Of a stretch of DNA of 64,000 bases, positions 8,390-17,593 are shown in pieces. The stretch spans positions 1,240,001 through 1,304,000 of the forward strand of contig BPGK01000001.1 of NCBI GenBank assembly GCA_026002995.1. The letters run 5' to 3'. Every line of letters starts with the position of its first letter. Position 1 is the stretch's first letter. Made by a program: the position numbers and the translations under genes. Source of the stretch: Gaiellaceae bacterium. GTDB lineage: Bacteria; Actinomycetota; Thermoleophilia; Gaiellales; Gaiellaceae. The notes beneath the pieces are model-generated. The model saw only the letters and a list, made by a program, of their open reading frames with translations, ran no database searches and was not told the origin of the DNA.

Positions 8390-8447
8390 GTCCCCGATCG
8401 CGGCTCCGGCGTGTCCTTCCTTCACGCGGAGCTGGGACCGGGGGGAC
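8390..8447 (+). ncRNA. Structured 5' leader of rpsO (candidate S15 autoregulatory RNA)
   Basis: Three nested stems can form: GTCCCC (8390-8395) with GGGGAC (8442-8447), GCTCCG (8403-8408) with CGGAGC (8427-8432), and CGTG (8410-8413) with CACG (8423-8426). The last arm ends just before the Shine-Dalgarno GAGGAGG at 8456-8462. In several phyla, S15 represses its own mRNA by binding a structured leader, and the placement fits that. Function is inferred from structure and position. Confidence 0.5.
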
Positions 8448-8466
8448 ATCCACCGAGGAGGAACGC

Positions 8467-8736
8467 ATGAGCCTCACCAAGGAAGCCAAGCTGGAAGTGA
8501 TCGGAAAGCACGGGCGCAGCCCAGCGGACACCGGGTCGCCGCAGGTCCAGGTCGCGCTCCTCACCCGCCGGATCGAGGAGCTTACCGAGCACCTGCGCAG
8601 GCACCCGAAGGACCACCACTCTCGCCGGGGCCTGCTCAAGCTCGTCGGCCGTCGCCGGCGCTTTCTCGACTACCTGCAGCGCACGGACATCGAGGGCTAC
8701 CGCGCCCTCATCAAGGAGCTCGGCCTCCGGCGGTAG
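8467..8736 (+). CDS. rpsO: 30S ribosomal protein S15
   Basis: S15 is a primary 16S rRNA-binding protein of the platform. The 89 residues carry the full family pattern: [50 protein letters not shown] (described here by its ends: DTGSPQVQ at 21-28 and RRGLL near 53). Length and start are normal, with a strong GAGGAGG 5 nt before the ATG. It is followed by pnp with a hairpin in between, the same order as in many bacteria. Confidence 0.98.
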   Translation: MSLTKEAKLEVIGKHGRSPADTGSPQVQVALLTRRIEELTEHLRRHPKDHHSRRGLLKLVGRRRRFLDYLQRTDIEGYRALIKELGLRR

Positions 8737-8750
8737 GGGCTCCGATCGAT

Positions 8751-8810
8751 GGGAGGTGGAAGTTTGAGCGAGTCGCGCTCCGGCGGGACTGGCTCAAACC
8801 TCCACCTTCC
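8751..8810 (+). ncRNA. Long hairpin in the rpsO-pnp spacer (pnp leader, candidate Actino-pnp RNA)
   Basis: A 19-bp stem with one mismatch and one wobble pairs 8751-8769 with 8792-8810 (core arms GGTGGAAGTTTGAGC and GCTCAAACCTCCACC) around a 22-nt loop. There is no U-run, so it is not a simple terminator. In E. coli an RNase III-cleaved hairpin in the same place controls pnp, and an Actino-pnp RNA motif has been described in actinobacterial pnp leaders. Assignment to that family needs a covariance-model search. Confidence 0.6.
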
Positions 8811-8839
8811 GAACGCAACGGAAAGGTGAAGGGATACGC

Positions 8840-11311
8840 ATGAGCACGATCACCGGGCACCGCGCCACGGTATCCGTCTCGGTCGGAGGCCAAGACATGG
8901 TCTTCGAGACGGGCAGGCTCGCCAAGCAGGCCGACGGCGCCGTCGCCGTCCGCTCGGGCGACACGATGATCCTCGCGACCGCGGTCGGTCGCCGCGACGC
9001 GAGGCCCGACTCCGACTTCTTCCCGCTCACGGTTGACGTCGAGGAGCGGATGTACGCCGCCGGGAAGATCCCCGGCGGCTTCTTCAAGCGCGAGGGCCGA
9101 GCCTCCGAGCGGGCGACGCTCACGGCGCGCATGATCGACCGGCCGATCCGGCCGCTCTGGCCGAAGGGGTTCCGCAACGAGGTCCACCTCGTCTGCACCG
9201 TCCTCTCGGCCGACCTCGTGACGCCACACGACGTCCTCTGCATCAACGGCGCCTCGGCGGCGCTGATGGTGTCGCCGCTCCCGTTCCTCGGGCCCGTCGG
9301 CGCCGTCCGCATCGGGCGCCTCGACGGGCAGCTCGTCGTGAGCCCGTCGCTCGAGGATCTCGAGGAGTCGACCCTCGACCTCGTCGTCGTCGGGACACGG
9401 GAGGCGCTGACGATGGTCGAGGCCGGTGCGAGCGAGGTGCCCGAGGATGTCGTCCTCGAGGCCTTCGAGCTCGCCCATGCCGAGATCGTGAAGATCTGCG
9501 ACGCACTCGAGGAGCTGCGCCGCCTGGCCGGCAAGCCGAAGTGGGTGGACCCGGAGTTGACCGCCGAGCTCGAGGCGACGCACGGCGACACCGTGCGTGC
9601 GGCGATCGCCGAGCACGGGCTGCGCGAGGCGGGAGCCGTCGTGGACGCGCTCGTCGCCGAGCTCTCGCCGCCGATCTCGATGAGCTCGACGGAGGACGAC
9701 ATCACGCGCGGCACGCAGATCCGCGCTGCCTTCGCGACGATCCTCGAGTCGGCCCGCGTGGCGGCGGTCGAGCGTCCCCTGCGCGAGCAGTTCCTCTCGG
9801 AGATCCAGGAGCTCACCGACGCCGAGCAGGACTCGAAGGAGCTCCGCGCAGCCAAGCGCGACCTGCTCCTGGAGCGGATCGTGGAGGGGCTCGAGCTGCC
9901 CTTCCCGGTCGGACCTGCCCCTGCCGAGGGCGAGGCTCCGGTCAAGGACGCGACGACCCGGCAGTACGTGAAGCGGGCCTTCGAGTCGGTCTACAAGAGC
10001 CTCGTCCGGAGGAAGATCGCTGTCGAGAAGCGGCGTCCGGACGGTCGGGCGACGACGGAGATCCGACCCGTCTCGTGCGAGGTGCAGGTCAGCCCGCGCA
10101 CGCACGGCTCGGCGCTCTTCACGCGCGGCCAGACGCAGATCATGACCCTCTTGACGCTCGGCACGGTCAAGGAGGGGCAGAAGATCGACGACCTGTCGCG
10201 CGAGCAGCAGCGCCGCTTCATCCACCACTACAACTTCCCGCCCTACTCGGTCGGCGAGACCGGCTTCATGCGTGGGCCGAAGCGGCGCGACATCGGGCAC
10301 GGCGCTCTCGCGCAGCGCGCGCTCGAGGCCGTGATCCCGTCCGTCGAGGAGTTCCCGTACACGATCCGCCTCGTCTCGGAGACGCTCGAGTCGAACGGGT
10401 CGTCGTCGATGGGATCCGTCTGCGGATCCACCCTCGCGCTCATGGACGCCGGCGTGCCGATCTCGGCGCCGGTGTCGGGCATCGCGATGGGTCTCGTGAA
10501 GGAGGGCGACGACTACGTCATCCTCACGGACATCCAGGGCGCCGAGGATCACTTGGGCGACATGGACTTCAAGGTCGCCGGCACGGCGGAGGGCATCACC
10601 GCGCTGCAGATGGACATCAAGATCACCGGCGTGACCCAGGAGATCATGCGCGCCGCCCTCGAGCAGGCGCGGGACGCGCGGATGGCGATCCTCGACGTCA
10701 TGCTCGCGACGATCCCCGAGCCGCGCGCCGAGATGGCCGGACACGCGCCGCGGATCTCGACGGTCAAGATCGACCCGGAGTTCATCGGCATGGTCATCGG
10801 CAAGGGCGGCGAGACGATCCGCGCGCTCGAGGCCGACTACGACGTCCAGATCGACATCGAGGAGGACGGCACGATCCTCGTCTACGCGACCGAGGGCACG
10901 AAGGCCGAGGCAGCGATCTCTGCGATCACCGCGCTCACGAAGTCGCCGGAGGTGGGCGACACGTACACCGGCAAGGTCGTGAAGACGACGCAGTTCGGCG
11001 CGTTCGTCGAGCTGAAGAAGGGCACCGACGGGCTGCTCCACGTCTCCAACGTCGGGCCGGGCCGCGTCGCGCACATCGAAGACGTGATCACGCGCGGTGA
11101 CGTGCTGGACGTGCTCGTGCAAGAGGTCGACAAGGAGCGCGGCCGCATCGGGCTCAAGCTGATCGCGAAGCACGAGAACGGCGGGCTCGTCACGCCCGAG
11201 GAGCTCATCGAGCGGGCGAAAGCGGCCCCGCCGCGCGAGGACCGCGAGGAGCGCCCGCGCGGCGATCGCGACCGGCGCGGCGGCCGTCGACGCGAGCGCG
11301 AGCGCTCGTAG
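8840..11311 (+). CDS. pnp: Polyribonucleotide nucleotidyltransferase (PNPase)
   Basis: PNPase degrades RNA 3' to 5' by phosphorolysis. The 823-residue chain has two RNase PH domains (about 10-240 and 375-610) flanking a helical domain, then a KH domain with VIGKGGETI near residue 651 and an S1 domain from VGDTYTGKV near 703. The second core keeps FTRGQTQ and SNGSSSMGSVCG active-site segments. It is longer than the 711-residue E. coli protein because of an extended linker between the cores (about residues 335-400) and an Arg/Glu/Asp-rich tail, both common in actinobacteria. Confidence 0.97.
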   Translation: MSTITGHRATVSVSVGGQDMVFETGRLAKQADGAVAVRSGDTMILATAVGRRDARPDSDFFPLTVDVEERMYAAGKIPGGFFKREGRASERATLTARMIDRPIRPLWPKGFRNEVHLVCTVLSADLVTPHDVLCINGASAALMVSPLPFLGPVGAVRIGRLDGQLVVSPSLEDLEESTLDLVVVGTREALTMVEAGASEVPEDVVLEAFELAHAEIVKICDALEELRRLAGKPKWVDPELTAELEATHGDTVRAAIAEHGLREAGAVVDALVAELSPPISMSSTEDDITRGTQIRAAFATILESARVAAVERPLREQFLSEIQELTDAEQDSKELRAAKRDLLLERIVEGLELPFPVGPAPAEGEAPVKDATTRQYVKRAFESVYKSLVRRKIAVEKRRPDGRATTEIRPVSCEVQVSPRTHGSALFTRGQTQIMTLLTLGTVKEGQKIDDLSREQQRRFIHHYNFPPYSVGETGFMRGPKRRDIGHGALAQRALEAVIPSVEEFPYTIRLVSETLESNGSSSMGSVCGSTLALMDAGVPISAPVSGIAMGLVKEGDDYVILTDIQGAEDHLGDMDFKVAGTAEGITALQMDIKITGVTQEIMRAALEQARDARMAILDVMLATIPEPRAEMAGHAPRISTVKIDPEFIGMVIGKGGETIRALEADYDVQIDIEEDGTILVYATEGTKAEAAISAITALTKSPEVGDTYTGKVVKTTQFGAFVELKKGTDGLLHVSNVGPGRVAHIEDVITRGDVLDVLVQEVDKERGRIGLKLIAKHENGGLVTPEELIERAKAAPPREDREERPRGDRDRRGGRRRERERS

Positions 11312-11319
11312 CCTCGTTC

Positions 11320-11352
11320 CTCGGCGAGCGACCGTCCCCGAGGTTCGCCGAG
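11320..11352 (+). terminator. Hairpin downstream of pnp, without a U-run
   Basis: CTCGGCGA (11320-11327) pairs perfectly with TCGCCGAG (11345-11352) 9 nt after the pnp stop. The lack of a T-tract makes it a weak intrinsic terminator at best; it may instead protect the mRNA 3' end. Confidence 0.35.
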
Positions 11353-11392
11353 GGCTTCGCGGACGCTCACTCGGCGAGGCCCGGATCGCCGC

Positions 11393-13603
11393 GTGCGTGG
11401 CGAGCGGGCGGCGGGGACGGACGGCCCCGGTAGCATCGGTCGCATCGCTGTCGCGCCCCCCGACTCGCTCCTCGCCGGCCTGAACGAGGCCCAGGTCGAG
11501 GCCGTCACCCACAGCGAGGGACCGCTCCTCGTCGTGGCCGGCGCGGGCTCCGGGAAGACGCGCGTCCTCACGCACCGGGTCGCCTACCTCCTCCAGCAGG
11601 GCCTCGCGCGGCCGAGCGAGATCCTCGCGATCACCTTCACGAACAAGGCTGCGGGGGAGATGCGGGAGCGGCTCGAGCGCATGCTCGGCGCGACCGCCCG
11701 TGCGATCTGGATCCTCACCTTCCACGCCGCCTGCGGTCGCATACTCCGCCGGGAGGCGGAGCGCCTCGGGTACCGCTCGACCTTCACGATCTACGACGAC
11801 CAGGATCAGGTACGGCTCGTGAGGGCGTGCCTGGAAGAGCTCGGGAAGGACGTCAAGCGCTTCTCGCCGCGCGGCGTCCACGCGCAGATCTCGCGCGCGA
11901 AGAACGAGCTCGTGACCCCCGCCGAGTACGCGAGCCGCGTCGGCTCGTTCTGGGATCAGACGGTCGCCGAGGTCTACGACCTCTACCAGCGTCGCCTGCA
12001 CGCCTCCAACGCGGTCGACTTCGACGACCTCCTCATGCTCACGGTCGAGGTCTTCGAGCGCTTCCCCGAGGCGCTCGAGCGCTGGCGGACGGCGTTCCGG
12101 CACATCCTCGTGGACGAGTACCAGGACACGAACCACGCCCAGTACCGGCTGCTCCAGCTCCTCGGCGGTGAGCACGGGAACGTGTGCGCCGTCGGCGATC
12201 CCGACCAGTCGATCTACGCCTTCCGCGGAGCCGACATCCGCAACATCATGGAGTTCGAGCGGGACTTCCCCGGCACCCGGGTGATCGCGCTCGAGCAGAA
12301 CTACCGCTCGACGAACACGATCCTCCGCGCGGCGAACGCAGTCATCGCGCACAACCGCGAGCGCAAGCCGAAGAGCCTCTTCTCGGAGCTCGGGGAGGGC
12401 GAGCCGGTGCGGGTCGTCGAGCTCGAGGACGAGCACGCCGAGGCGCGCTACGTCGCGGCCGAGATCGCCTCGCTCCTCGACCAGGGGCTCGCCGCCAGCG
12501 AGATCGCCGTTTTCTACCGGACGAACGCGCAGTCCCGCGTGCTCGAGGACGTGCTCACCCGCCAGGACGTCCCCTACCAGGTGATCGGTGGCCCGCGCTT
12601 CTACGAGCGGGCGGAGATCCGCGACGCGCTCGCCTACCTCTCGGTGCTCGTGAACGCGAGCGACGCCGGCGCACTCCTGCGCATCGCGAACCGGCCGCGG
12701 CGCGGCATCGGCGCTACGACGCTCGGGCGGCTCGTGACGTACGCCGAGGCGACCGGGCGCACGCTCTTCCAGGCGCTCGCCGATCCGGAGGCGGCGGGCG
12801 TGTCGGCCGCGTCGGCGAAGGCCGTGCGCTCGTTCCACGCGACGATGGAGTCGCTCATGGCGCTCGCGCAGGAGCTGCCCGTGGACGAGCTCCTCGAGCG
12901 GGTGTTGGAGAAGACGGGAACGCTCGCTGCCCTCGAGGCGGAACGGACGATCGAAGCGCGGGGACGCATCGAGAACCTGCACGAGCTCGTCGGCGTCGCG
13001 CGCGAGTATCGGCTCGAGACGGCCGACGCCTCGACCGCCGGCTTCCTCCAGGAGGTCGCACTCGTCTCCGACCAGGACACGATCTCCGACGAGGGAGGGC
13101 TCGTGACGCTCATGACCCTGCACAACGCGAAGGGCCTCGAGTTTCGGGCCGTGTTCGTAATCGGGATGGAGGAGGGCGTCTTCCCCCATGCGCGCTCGAT
13201 CGAGGAGCAGGGGGTCGAGGAGGAGCGACGGCTCTGTTACGTCGGCATGACGCGCGCGATGGAGCGCCTCACGCTCACCCATACGCTCTCGCGCACGCTC
13301 TTCGGCCGGCGGGCGAGCAACCTCGCCTCGCGGTTCCTCGACGAGCTGCCCGCCGAGGTCGAGCGCGATCGGCTTCGCCCTGCCTCGTGGTCGAGCTACG
13401 GATCGCCGCCCGCCGCCGCTCCCGCGCCGGGCTCCTGCCCGTCGCCGGCGCTCGCGACGGGTGACGCCGTCCGCCACGGCTCGCTCGGCGAGGGGATCGT
13501 CACGGCGGTGGAGCCCGGAGGCGTCGTCACGGTGCGGTTCGCCGAGGACGGCTCCGAGCGTCGGCTCATGGTCGAGTACGCGCCGCTCGAGAAGATCGCC
13601 TGA
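11393..13603 (+). CDS. pcrA: DNA helicase PcrA/UvrD
   Basis: A superfamily 1A helicase that unwinds DNA in repair and removes RecA or stalled polymerase. Motifs in order: Q-motif LLAGLNEAQ, Walker A AGAGSGKT, VDEYQDTNHAQY, QNYRSTNTIL, and VTLMTLHNAKGLEF with CYVGMTRAMERL. The C-terminus (VRHGSLGEGIVTAVEPGG onward) is the PcrA/UvrD Tudor-like domain that contacts RNA polymerase. The start is in doubt. The only canonical start is GTG 11393, which lies upstream of a -10-like TAGCAT (11431-11436). An in-frame ATC at 11444, 7 nt after that box, would give a 719-residue protein with the usual short N-terminus. Confidence 0.94.
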   Translation: MRGERAAGTDGPGSIGRIAVAPPDSLLAGLNEAQVEAVTHSEGPLLVVAGAGSGKTRVLTHRVAYLLQQGLARPSEILAITFTNKAAGEMRERLERMLGATARAIWILTFHAACGRILRREAERLGYRSTFTIYDDQDQVRLVRACLEELGKDVKRFSPRGVHAQISRAKNELVTPAEYASRVGSFWDQTVAEVYDLYQRRLHASNAVDFDDLLMLTVEVFERFPEALERWRTAFRHILVDEYQDTNHAQYRLLQLLGGEHGNVCAVGDPDQSIYAFRGADIRNIMEFERDFPGTRVIALEQNYRSTNTILRAANAVIAHNRERKPKSLFSELGEGEPVRVVELEDEHAEARYVAAEIASLLDQGLAASEIAVFYRTNAQSRVLEDVLTRQDVPYQVIGGPRFYERAEIRDALAYLSVLVNASDAGALLRIANRPRRGIGATTLGRLVTYAEATGRTLFQALADPEAAGVSAASAKAVRSFHATMESLMALAQELPVDELLERVLEKTGTLAALEAERTIEARGRIENLHELVGVAREYRLETADASTAGFLQEVALVSDQDTISDEGGLVTLMTLHNAKGLEFRAVFVIGMEEGVFPHARSIEEQGVEEERRLCYVGMTRAMERLTLTHTLSRTLFGRRASNLASRFLDELPAEVERDRLRPASWSSYGSPPAAAPAPGSCPSPALATGDAVRHGSLGEGIVTAVEPGGVVTVRFAEDGSERRLMVEYAPLEKIA

Positions 13604-13703
13604 GCTGACGACCCAACAGTCCCGGCGGCGCTGACACCAAAACCGGGTTCCCCTACACGGGCGCTGAGCGCGAGTGACTTCCACCGGCCTGCGGGGGGAT
13701 GAC

Positions 13704-13709
13704 TAGGAT
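13704..13709 (+). promoter_or_regulatory. -10 hexamer (TAGGAT) for the acetyltransferase gene, leaderless spacing
   Basis: TAGGAT ends 6 nt before the ATG at 13716, so transcription should begin at or within a few bases of the start codon. The 110 bp upstream, after pcrA, shows no other feature. Confidence 0.45.
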
Positions 13710-13715
13710 CGGCGG

Positions 13716-14930
13716 ATGCCCTACCGCATCCGCCTCTGCCGGTCGATGGAGGAGCTCGGGCGCGCCGTCGGCGCCATCGGCCACTACTTCGGCTGGGTTC
13801 CGGCTCCGCAAGACGTCGAGCGCTTCTCCCGCGTCCTTCCGCCGAAGCGGATGCACGCGGCCTTCGACGGCGATGCGATCGTCGGTGGCGCCGGTGTCTT
13901 CCCCTTCGAGCTGACGATCCCCGGCGGGCCGATCCGGTGCGCCGGAGTCACCGTCGTCGGAGTCCTGCCGACCCATCGACGGCGAGGACTCCTCTCGCGG
14001 CTCATGCGCGCGCAGCTCGACGACGTGCATGAGCGAGGGGAGCCCCTGGCGGCGCTCTTCGCCTCCGAGCCCACGATCTACGGCCGGTTCGGGTACGGGC
14101 TCGCGGCGCTCGAGTACCGGATGGCGCTCCCTCGCACGCACGCAGCGCTGCGCCAGGGACTGCCGGCGCGCGTCGGAGGCGTGCGTCTCGTTGATCACGA
14201 CGAGGCGCTCAGCACGTTCCCGCGCGTGTACGAGCGCGTGCGGCGCGTCAGCCCCGGCTTCCTCTCGCGCTCGAGGACGTGGTGGGAGCTCCGCCGACTC
14301 CGCGACGACCACCGCCCTCCCGGCAGCGGCCCGCTCAATCGCGCCCTCTTCGAGCTCGACGGGAGGCCGCGCGGCTACGCGCTCTACCGGATCGCCGATC
14401 AGGAGGAGGAGGACGGCTGGACGCGCAGACTTCGTGTCGTCGAGGCGATCGGCGTGGATGCGCTCGCAACCCGGGAGGTGTGGCGCTTCCTCCTCGAGGT
14501 GGACTGGATGGAGGACATCCGGGCCTGGCTCCTGCCGATCGACCACCCGCTCATCCACCTCGTCGCCCACCCCGACCGGCTGCGGCTCCGCGCCGACACG
14601 GGGCTCTGGACACGACTCGTGGACGTGGGCACAGCGCTCTCCGCCCGGAGCTACGCCTGTGACGGTCGCGTCGCCTTCGCAGTACGGGATGCGTTCTGCC
14701 CCTGGAACGACGGCACGTGGGCGCTCGCCGACGGCCTTGCCAAGCGGTCACGACGCTCGGCCGACCTCGCCCTCGACGTTGGCTCGCTGGGGGCGGCGTT
14801 CCTCGGCGGCTTCTCCTTCGCGCAGCTCGCGCGGGCGGGGCTCGTCGAGGAGCTCCGTCGCGGGGGCATCGCGCGCGCCGACGCTCTCTTCGCGACAGAT
14901 CGCCAGCCGTGGTGCCCCGAGATCTTCTGA
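13716..14930 (+). CDS. Eis-like GNAT family N-acetyltransferase
   Basis: A 404-residue protein with the three-part Eis layout. The N-terminal GNAT domain has VTVVGVLPTHRRRGLLSRLM (residues about 79-98), whose V-x-P-x-x-R-R-x-G-L is the acetyl-CoA loop. A second degenerate GNAT fold follows, and an SCP2-like C-terminal domain ends in PWCPEIF. In Eis enzymes the terminal carboxylate of the last aromatic residue takes part in catalysis, and a terminal Phe is present here. Eis proteins acetylate aminoglycosides or peptide/polyamine amines; the natural substrate here is unknown. It stands alone between pcrA and a repeat block. Confidence 0.82.
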   Translation: MPYRIRLCRSMEELGRAVGAIGHYFGWVPAPQDVERFSRVLPPKRMHAAFDGDAIVGGAGVFPFELTIPGGPIRCAGVTVVGVLPTHRRRGLLSRLMRAQLDDVHERGEPLAALFASEPTIYGRFGYGLAALEYRMALPRTHAALRQGLPARVGGVRLVDHDEALSTFPRVYERVRRVSPGFLSRSRTWWELRRLRDDHRPPGSGPLNRALFELDGRPRGYALYRIADQEEEDGWTRRLRVVEAIGVDALATREVWRFLLEVDWMEDIRAWLLPIDHPLIHLVAHPDRLRLRADTGLWTRLVDVGTALSARSYACDGRVAFAVRDAFCPWNDGTWALADGLAKRSRRSADLALDVGSLGAAFLGGFSFAQLARAGLVEELRRGGIARADALFATDRQPWCPEIF

Positions 14931-14944
14931 GCCGCGGTCCGGCG

Positions 14945-15178
14945 AGAGCGCGATCGTAGGGGCGACCCTCGGTCCGTCCTCGTCCCGGCAGGACGCGGGC
15001 GAGGCACGCCTCGCCCGACGGGCGGTGGACAGTCGGTGCGTACTGCGCAACACGGGGTCAGGTCCCTTTCGTTGCGCGCCCGCTCGATGCCTTCCCTCGC
15101 CGCAACACGGGAGACCTGACCCCGGTGTTGCACCCGCCGGCTTCCTGATCGCCGTAGGGGCAACCCTCGGGTCGCTCG
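14945..15178 (+). repeat. Composite repeat block with an inverted REP pair
   Basis: Same building blocks as at 6.5-7.0 kb: GTAGGGGCGACC-type sequence (about 14956), GGGCGAGGCACGCCTCGCCC (about 14997-15016), the GGGCGGTGGAC segment, forward REP 15047-15075, inverted REP 15102-15131, and a final GTAGGGGCAACC-type sequence (about 15154). It fills the whole space between two convergent genes and contains no gene. Confidence 0.8.
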
Positions 15179-15188
15179 CGCGGCTGCC

Positions 15189-17549
15189 TCAGCGGTAGGG
15201 GAGCTCGAGTCGGAGGGTGCCGGGAGCCGGGGGAAGCTCGACCGTCTCGCCGTCGGCGAGGACGCGGCCGACCGGCGCCCCGTCGAGGATGGCGGCTGCG
15301 ACCCGCTTGCCGTCCGGCAGCCGGAGCCGCAGGCGGAGCGAGCCGATGGGCGCTCGCTCCGGGATGTGGAGCGTCACGAGCGCGGAGCTCGCTCCCGCCT
15401 CGATCCGGAAGGAGACGCGTCCGAAGCTCGTTCGCATCCGCTCGACCGCGATCGCCTTCCCGGGCTCGAGCCAGGCGCGTGGGGTGGCGTGGGCGAGCTC
15501 GAGCGCGACGGGCCGACCCGCGCCGTCGAGGCGCTCGCGCACGAGCATGAGCCGCACCGTCTCCAGGAAGGCGGCGTTGCTCGCCGCGTTCGGCGGGAGG
15601 TACGTCGTGCGGTACGGGCCGCCGAGGGGCGTCACCGAGACGCTCTCACCGGAGACGAAGGTGCCACGGGTCATCGCCGCGGCGAGCTGTCCGTACAGCG
15701 TGAGGACGAGCGCGTCGGCGCGGTCGTTGTCCGCGAGGAAGCGAGCGAGGTTGAGCCCGTAGACGGGGTTCGAGCCCGTCCCGCGCCGCTTGGCGGGGCC
15801 GTACAGGGGATAGGCGCCCGAGCGGACGAGGCCGAGCAGCCGCGAGCCGTGGCGATCGAGGTAGGTCAGGATGCCCTCCGCCCGCCGTCCCCCCGGCGCG
15901 AACAGGCCCGAGGCGAGCGCGTACGGCATGACGAGGTTCCAGTAGCTCCCTGCGCGGCTGGCGGGCAGGAGAGCGTACGGCCGCTCGTCGTCGAGCAGCC
16001 GCACCGGGACGAAGAGCGCGCCGCCCGGCAGGCGTCGCTCCGAGCGTCGCACCGCGCGCTCGAGGCCGGCGCGCAGGCGCCGCTCGAGCCGTGCGCACTC
16101 GGCGGCGAGAGCGCGGTTGCCGGTCGCCTCCCAGACCTGCCCCATCGCGCGCAGGCCCTGCCAGACGACCGCTTGCGAGTGCAGCCCGTACACCCGCTGG
16201 GAGACGTCCGAGGAGAAGCGCTCGCGGTGCAGGATCCCGTAGCGAGACGTGTCGAGCTGGCGAGCGAGGCGGCGGACGTAGGCGCGGAGCGTCGGCGTCG
16301 CGCGCCGGATCTCCGCGGTGTCGCCGGAGACACGCCAGTAGTACGCGAAGGCGACGAGCCGCGCGCCCATCCGCCAGTTCGTGCTCCGGGTGAGCGCCGT
16401 CGGCGGGATCGCCGGTCGCTTGCGGAGCGAGGTGCGCAGGATCGCCCGCGTCACGGGCAGGTGGCCGTACGCCGCGAGGACGCGCGCCACGTCCATCGCC
16501 TCGGGCGTCGAGAGCTGCTCGTAGCGGTTGCCCACCGAGTAGCGCCAGGAGAGCCCGATGTTCTGGACGAGGAGGTTGCGGACGGCGTCGTTCACGCGCG
16601 GTTCGGGCACCTCGACCGCTGCTCCGGCTGCGAGCTTTCGGCGCCAGAACGCGCGCAGCGACTCTCGGGCCTGCGTCACCCGCTCCTCGTCGAGGACGAT
16701 GTCGGGCATCCGTCCGGGGACGTGGAGCCACGCCGCGTACACCGTGCGCACGCCTCCCGGTGGCACCGGATAGCGCACCGCGCCGTCCTCGAACGTCCCG
16801 CCCTCGCCGAGCACGGCGTACGTCCTCCCGTCGCGGCGCAGGCGGGCCCCGTCGAGCTCGAGGCCCACCACCGACGGCGTGAGACGGATCTCCGTACGGC
16901 GCGCCTGCGAGCGGCTCGCGTCGGCCGTCACCGTGACGACGCTCACGAGCGAGCGTGTCTCCGGGATGTGAGCGGCGAACGACTCCTGCTCGTAGCGGAC
17001 GCCCTGGCGGTCGACGTAGCTCGTCTCGAGGATCGGCAGGTAGCCCTCGGCGAGCGCGGAACTGCGCAGGCGGCGCAGGCAGGAGCCGTACGGCTCGCGA
17101 CCTCGCTCGCCGACGCTCACCGCGAGCGAGCGGCCGTGGGCGCGTCGCGAGATCACCCGGCTTCCGTCGGCGACGTGGAGGGCGACCGAGGTCGCGCCCT
17201 TCGGCGACTCGGGCAACGAGAAGTGCGTGTAGTGAACGCCGGAGGGCGTGAGGAGGCGCCCGTCCTGGGCGCGCGCGAAGAAGAGTGGGCGGAGGAAGCG
17301 CTCCGCGCGCTCGAGCGTCGGCCCTTCCGGTGCCGCGAGCAGCTGCTTGCCCCACGTGTCCTGCTGCGCCCGGAGTGCGCGCTCGATGCGCGCGTTCTCC
17401 CGGCGGCTCGGCTGCGCCTCGCGGCAGGTCGTCGGCCGCGCCTCGAGCGCCCCCGCTGCGCTCGGCGCGCCGACGCTCGCCCCGGCGGTGGCGGCGACGG
17501 GCGCCGTTGCGAGGGCGAGGATCGCGAGGCGGCGAGCGAGAGGCAGCAT
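15189..17549 (-). CDS. Exported protein of unknown function with a predicted (alpha/alpha)-barrel glycosidase-like region
   Basis: I do not recognise this gene. It encodes 786 residues. The N-terminus (MLPLARRLAILALATAPVAATAGASVGAP) is a clear signal peptide, so the protein is secreted or surface-bound. Residues about 350-680 are helical with repeated W/Y/N motifs (TRSTNWRMGARLVAFAYYW, GSYWNLVMPYALASGLF, GSNPVYGLNLARFLADNDRAD), like six-hairpin glycosidase folds. Beta-rich segments flank it, and the last 100 residues look like a small beta-sandwich. ATG at 17549 is chosen because it begins the signal peptide; the upstream frame is unlikely. A TAGGAT box lies 16 nt upstream of it. Confidence 0.7.
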   Translation of the reverse strand: MLPLARRLAILALATAPVAATAGASVGAPSAAGALEARPTTCREAQPSRRENARIERALRAQQDTWGKQLLAAPEGPTLERAERFLRPLFFARAQDGRLLTPSGVHYTHFSLPESPKGATSVALHVADGSRVISRRAHGRSLAVSVGERGREPYGSCLRRLRSSALAEGYLPILETSYVDRQGVRYEQESFAAHIPETRSLVSVVTVTADASRSQARRTEIRLTPSVVGLELDGARLRRDGRTYAVLGEGGTFEDGAVRYPVPPGGVRTVYAAWLHVPGRMPDIVLDEERVTQARESLRAFWRRKLAAGAAVEVPEPRVNDAVRNLLVQNIGLSWRYSVGNRYEQLSTPEAMDVARVLAAYGHLPVTRAILRTSLRKRPAIPPTALTRSTNWRMGARLVAFAYYWRVSGDTAEIRRATPTLRAYVRRLARQLDTSRYGILHRERFSSDVSQRVYGLHSQAVVWQGLRAMGQVWEATGNRALAAECARLERRLRAGLERAVRRSERRLPGGALFVPVRLLDDERPYALLPASRAGSYWNLVMPYALASGLFAPGGRRAEGILTYLDRHGSRLLGLVRSGAYPLYGPAKRRGTGSNPVYGLNLARFLADNDRADALVLTLYGQLAAAMTRGTFVSGESVSVTPLGGPYRTTYLPPNAASNAAFLETVRLMLVRERLDGAGRPVALELAHATPRAWLEPGKAIAVERMRTSFGRVSFRIEAGASSALVTLHIPERAPIGSLRLRLRLPDGKRVAAAILDGAPVGRVLADGETVELPPAPGTLRLELPYR

Positions 17550-17593
17550 CTCGGGTGCGTGACATCCTAGGTCGCGAGCGCGGCCGCCACGGC

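Noticed and set aside
8751-8810. Intrinsic terminator of rpsO
   Set aside because: The stem is strong but has a 22-nt loop and no U-run, and pnp follows directly.
8711-13684. A 1657-codon open frame on the minus strand across pnp and pcrA, and similar very long antisense frames elsewhere (for example 24930-28697 plus, 57500-60164 minus)
   Set aside because: They are shadows of real genes in GC-rich DNA: Arg/Glu/Asp/Val-rich sequence, no family motifs, and the opposite strand has clear enzymes.
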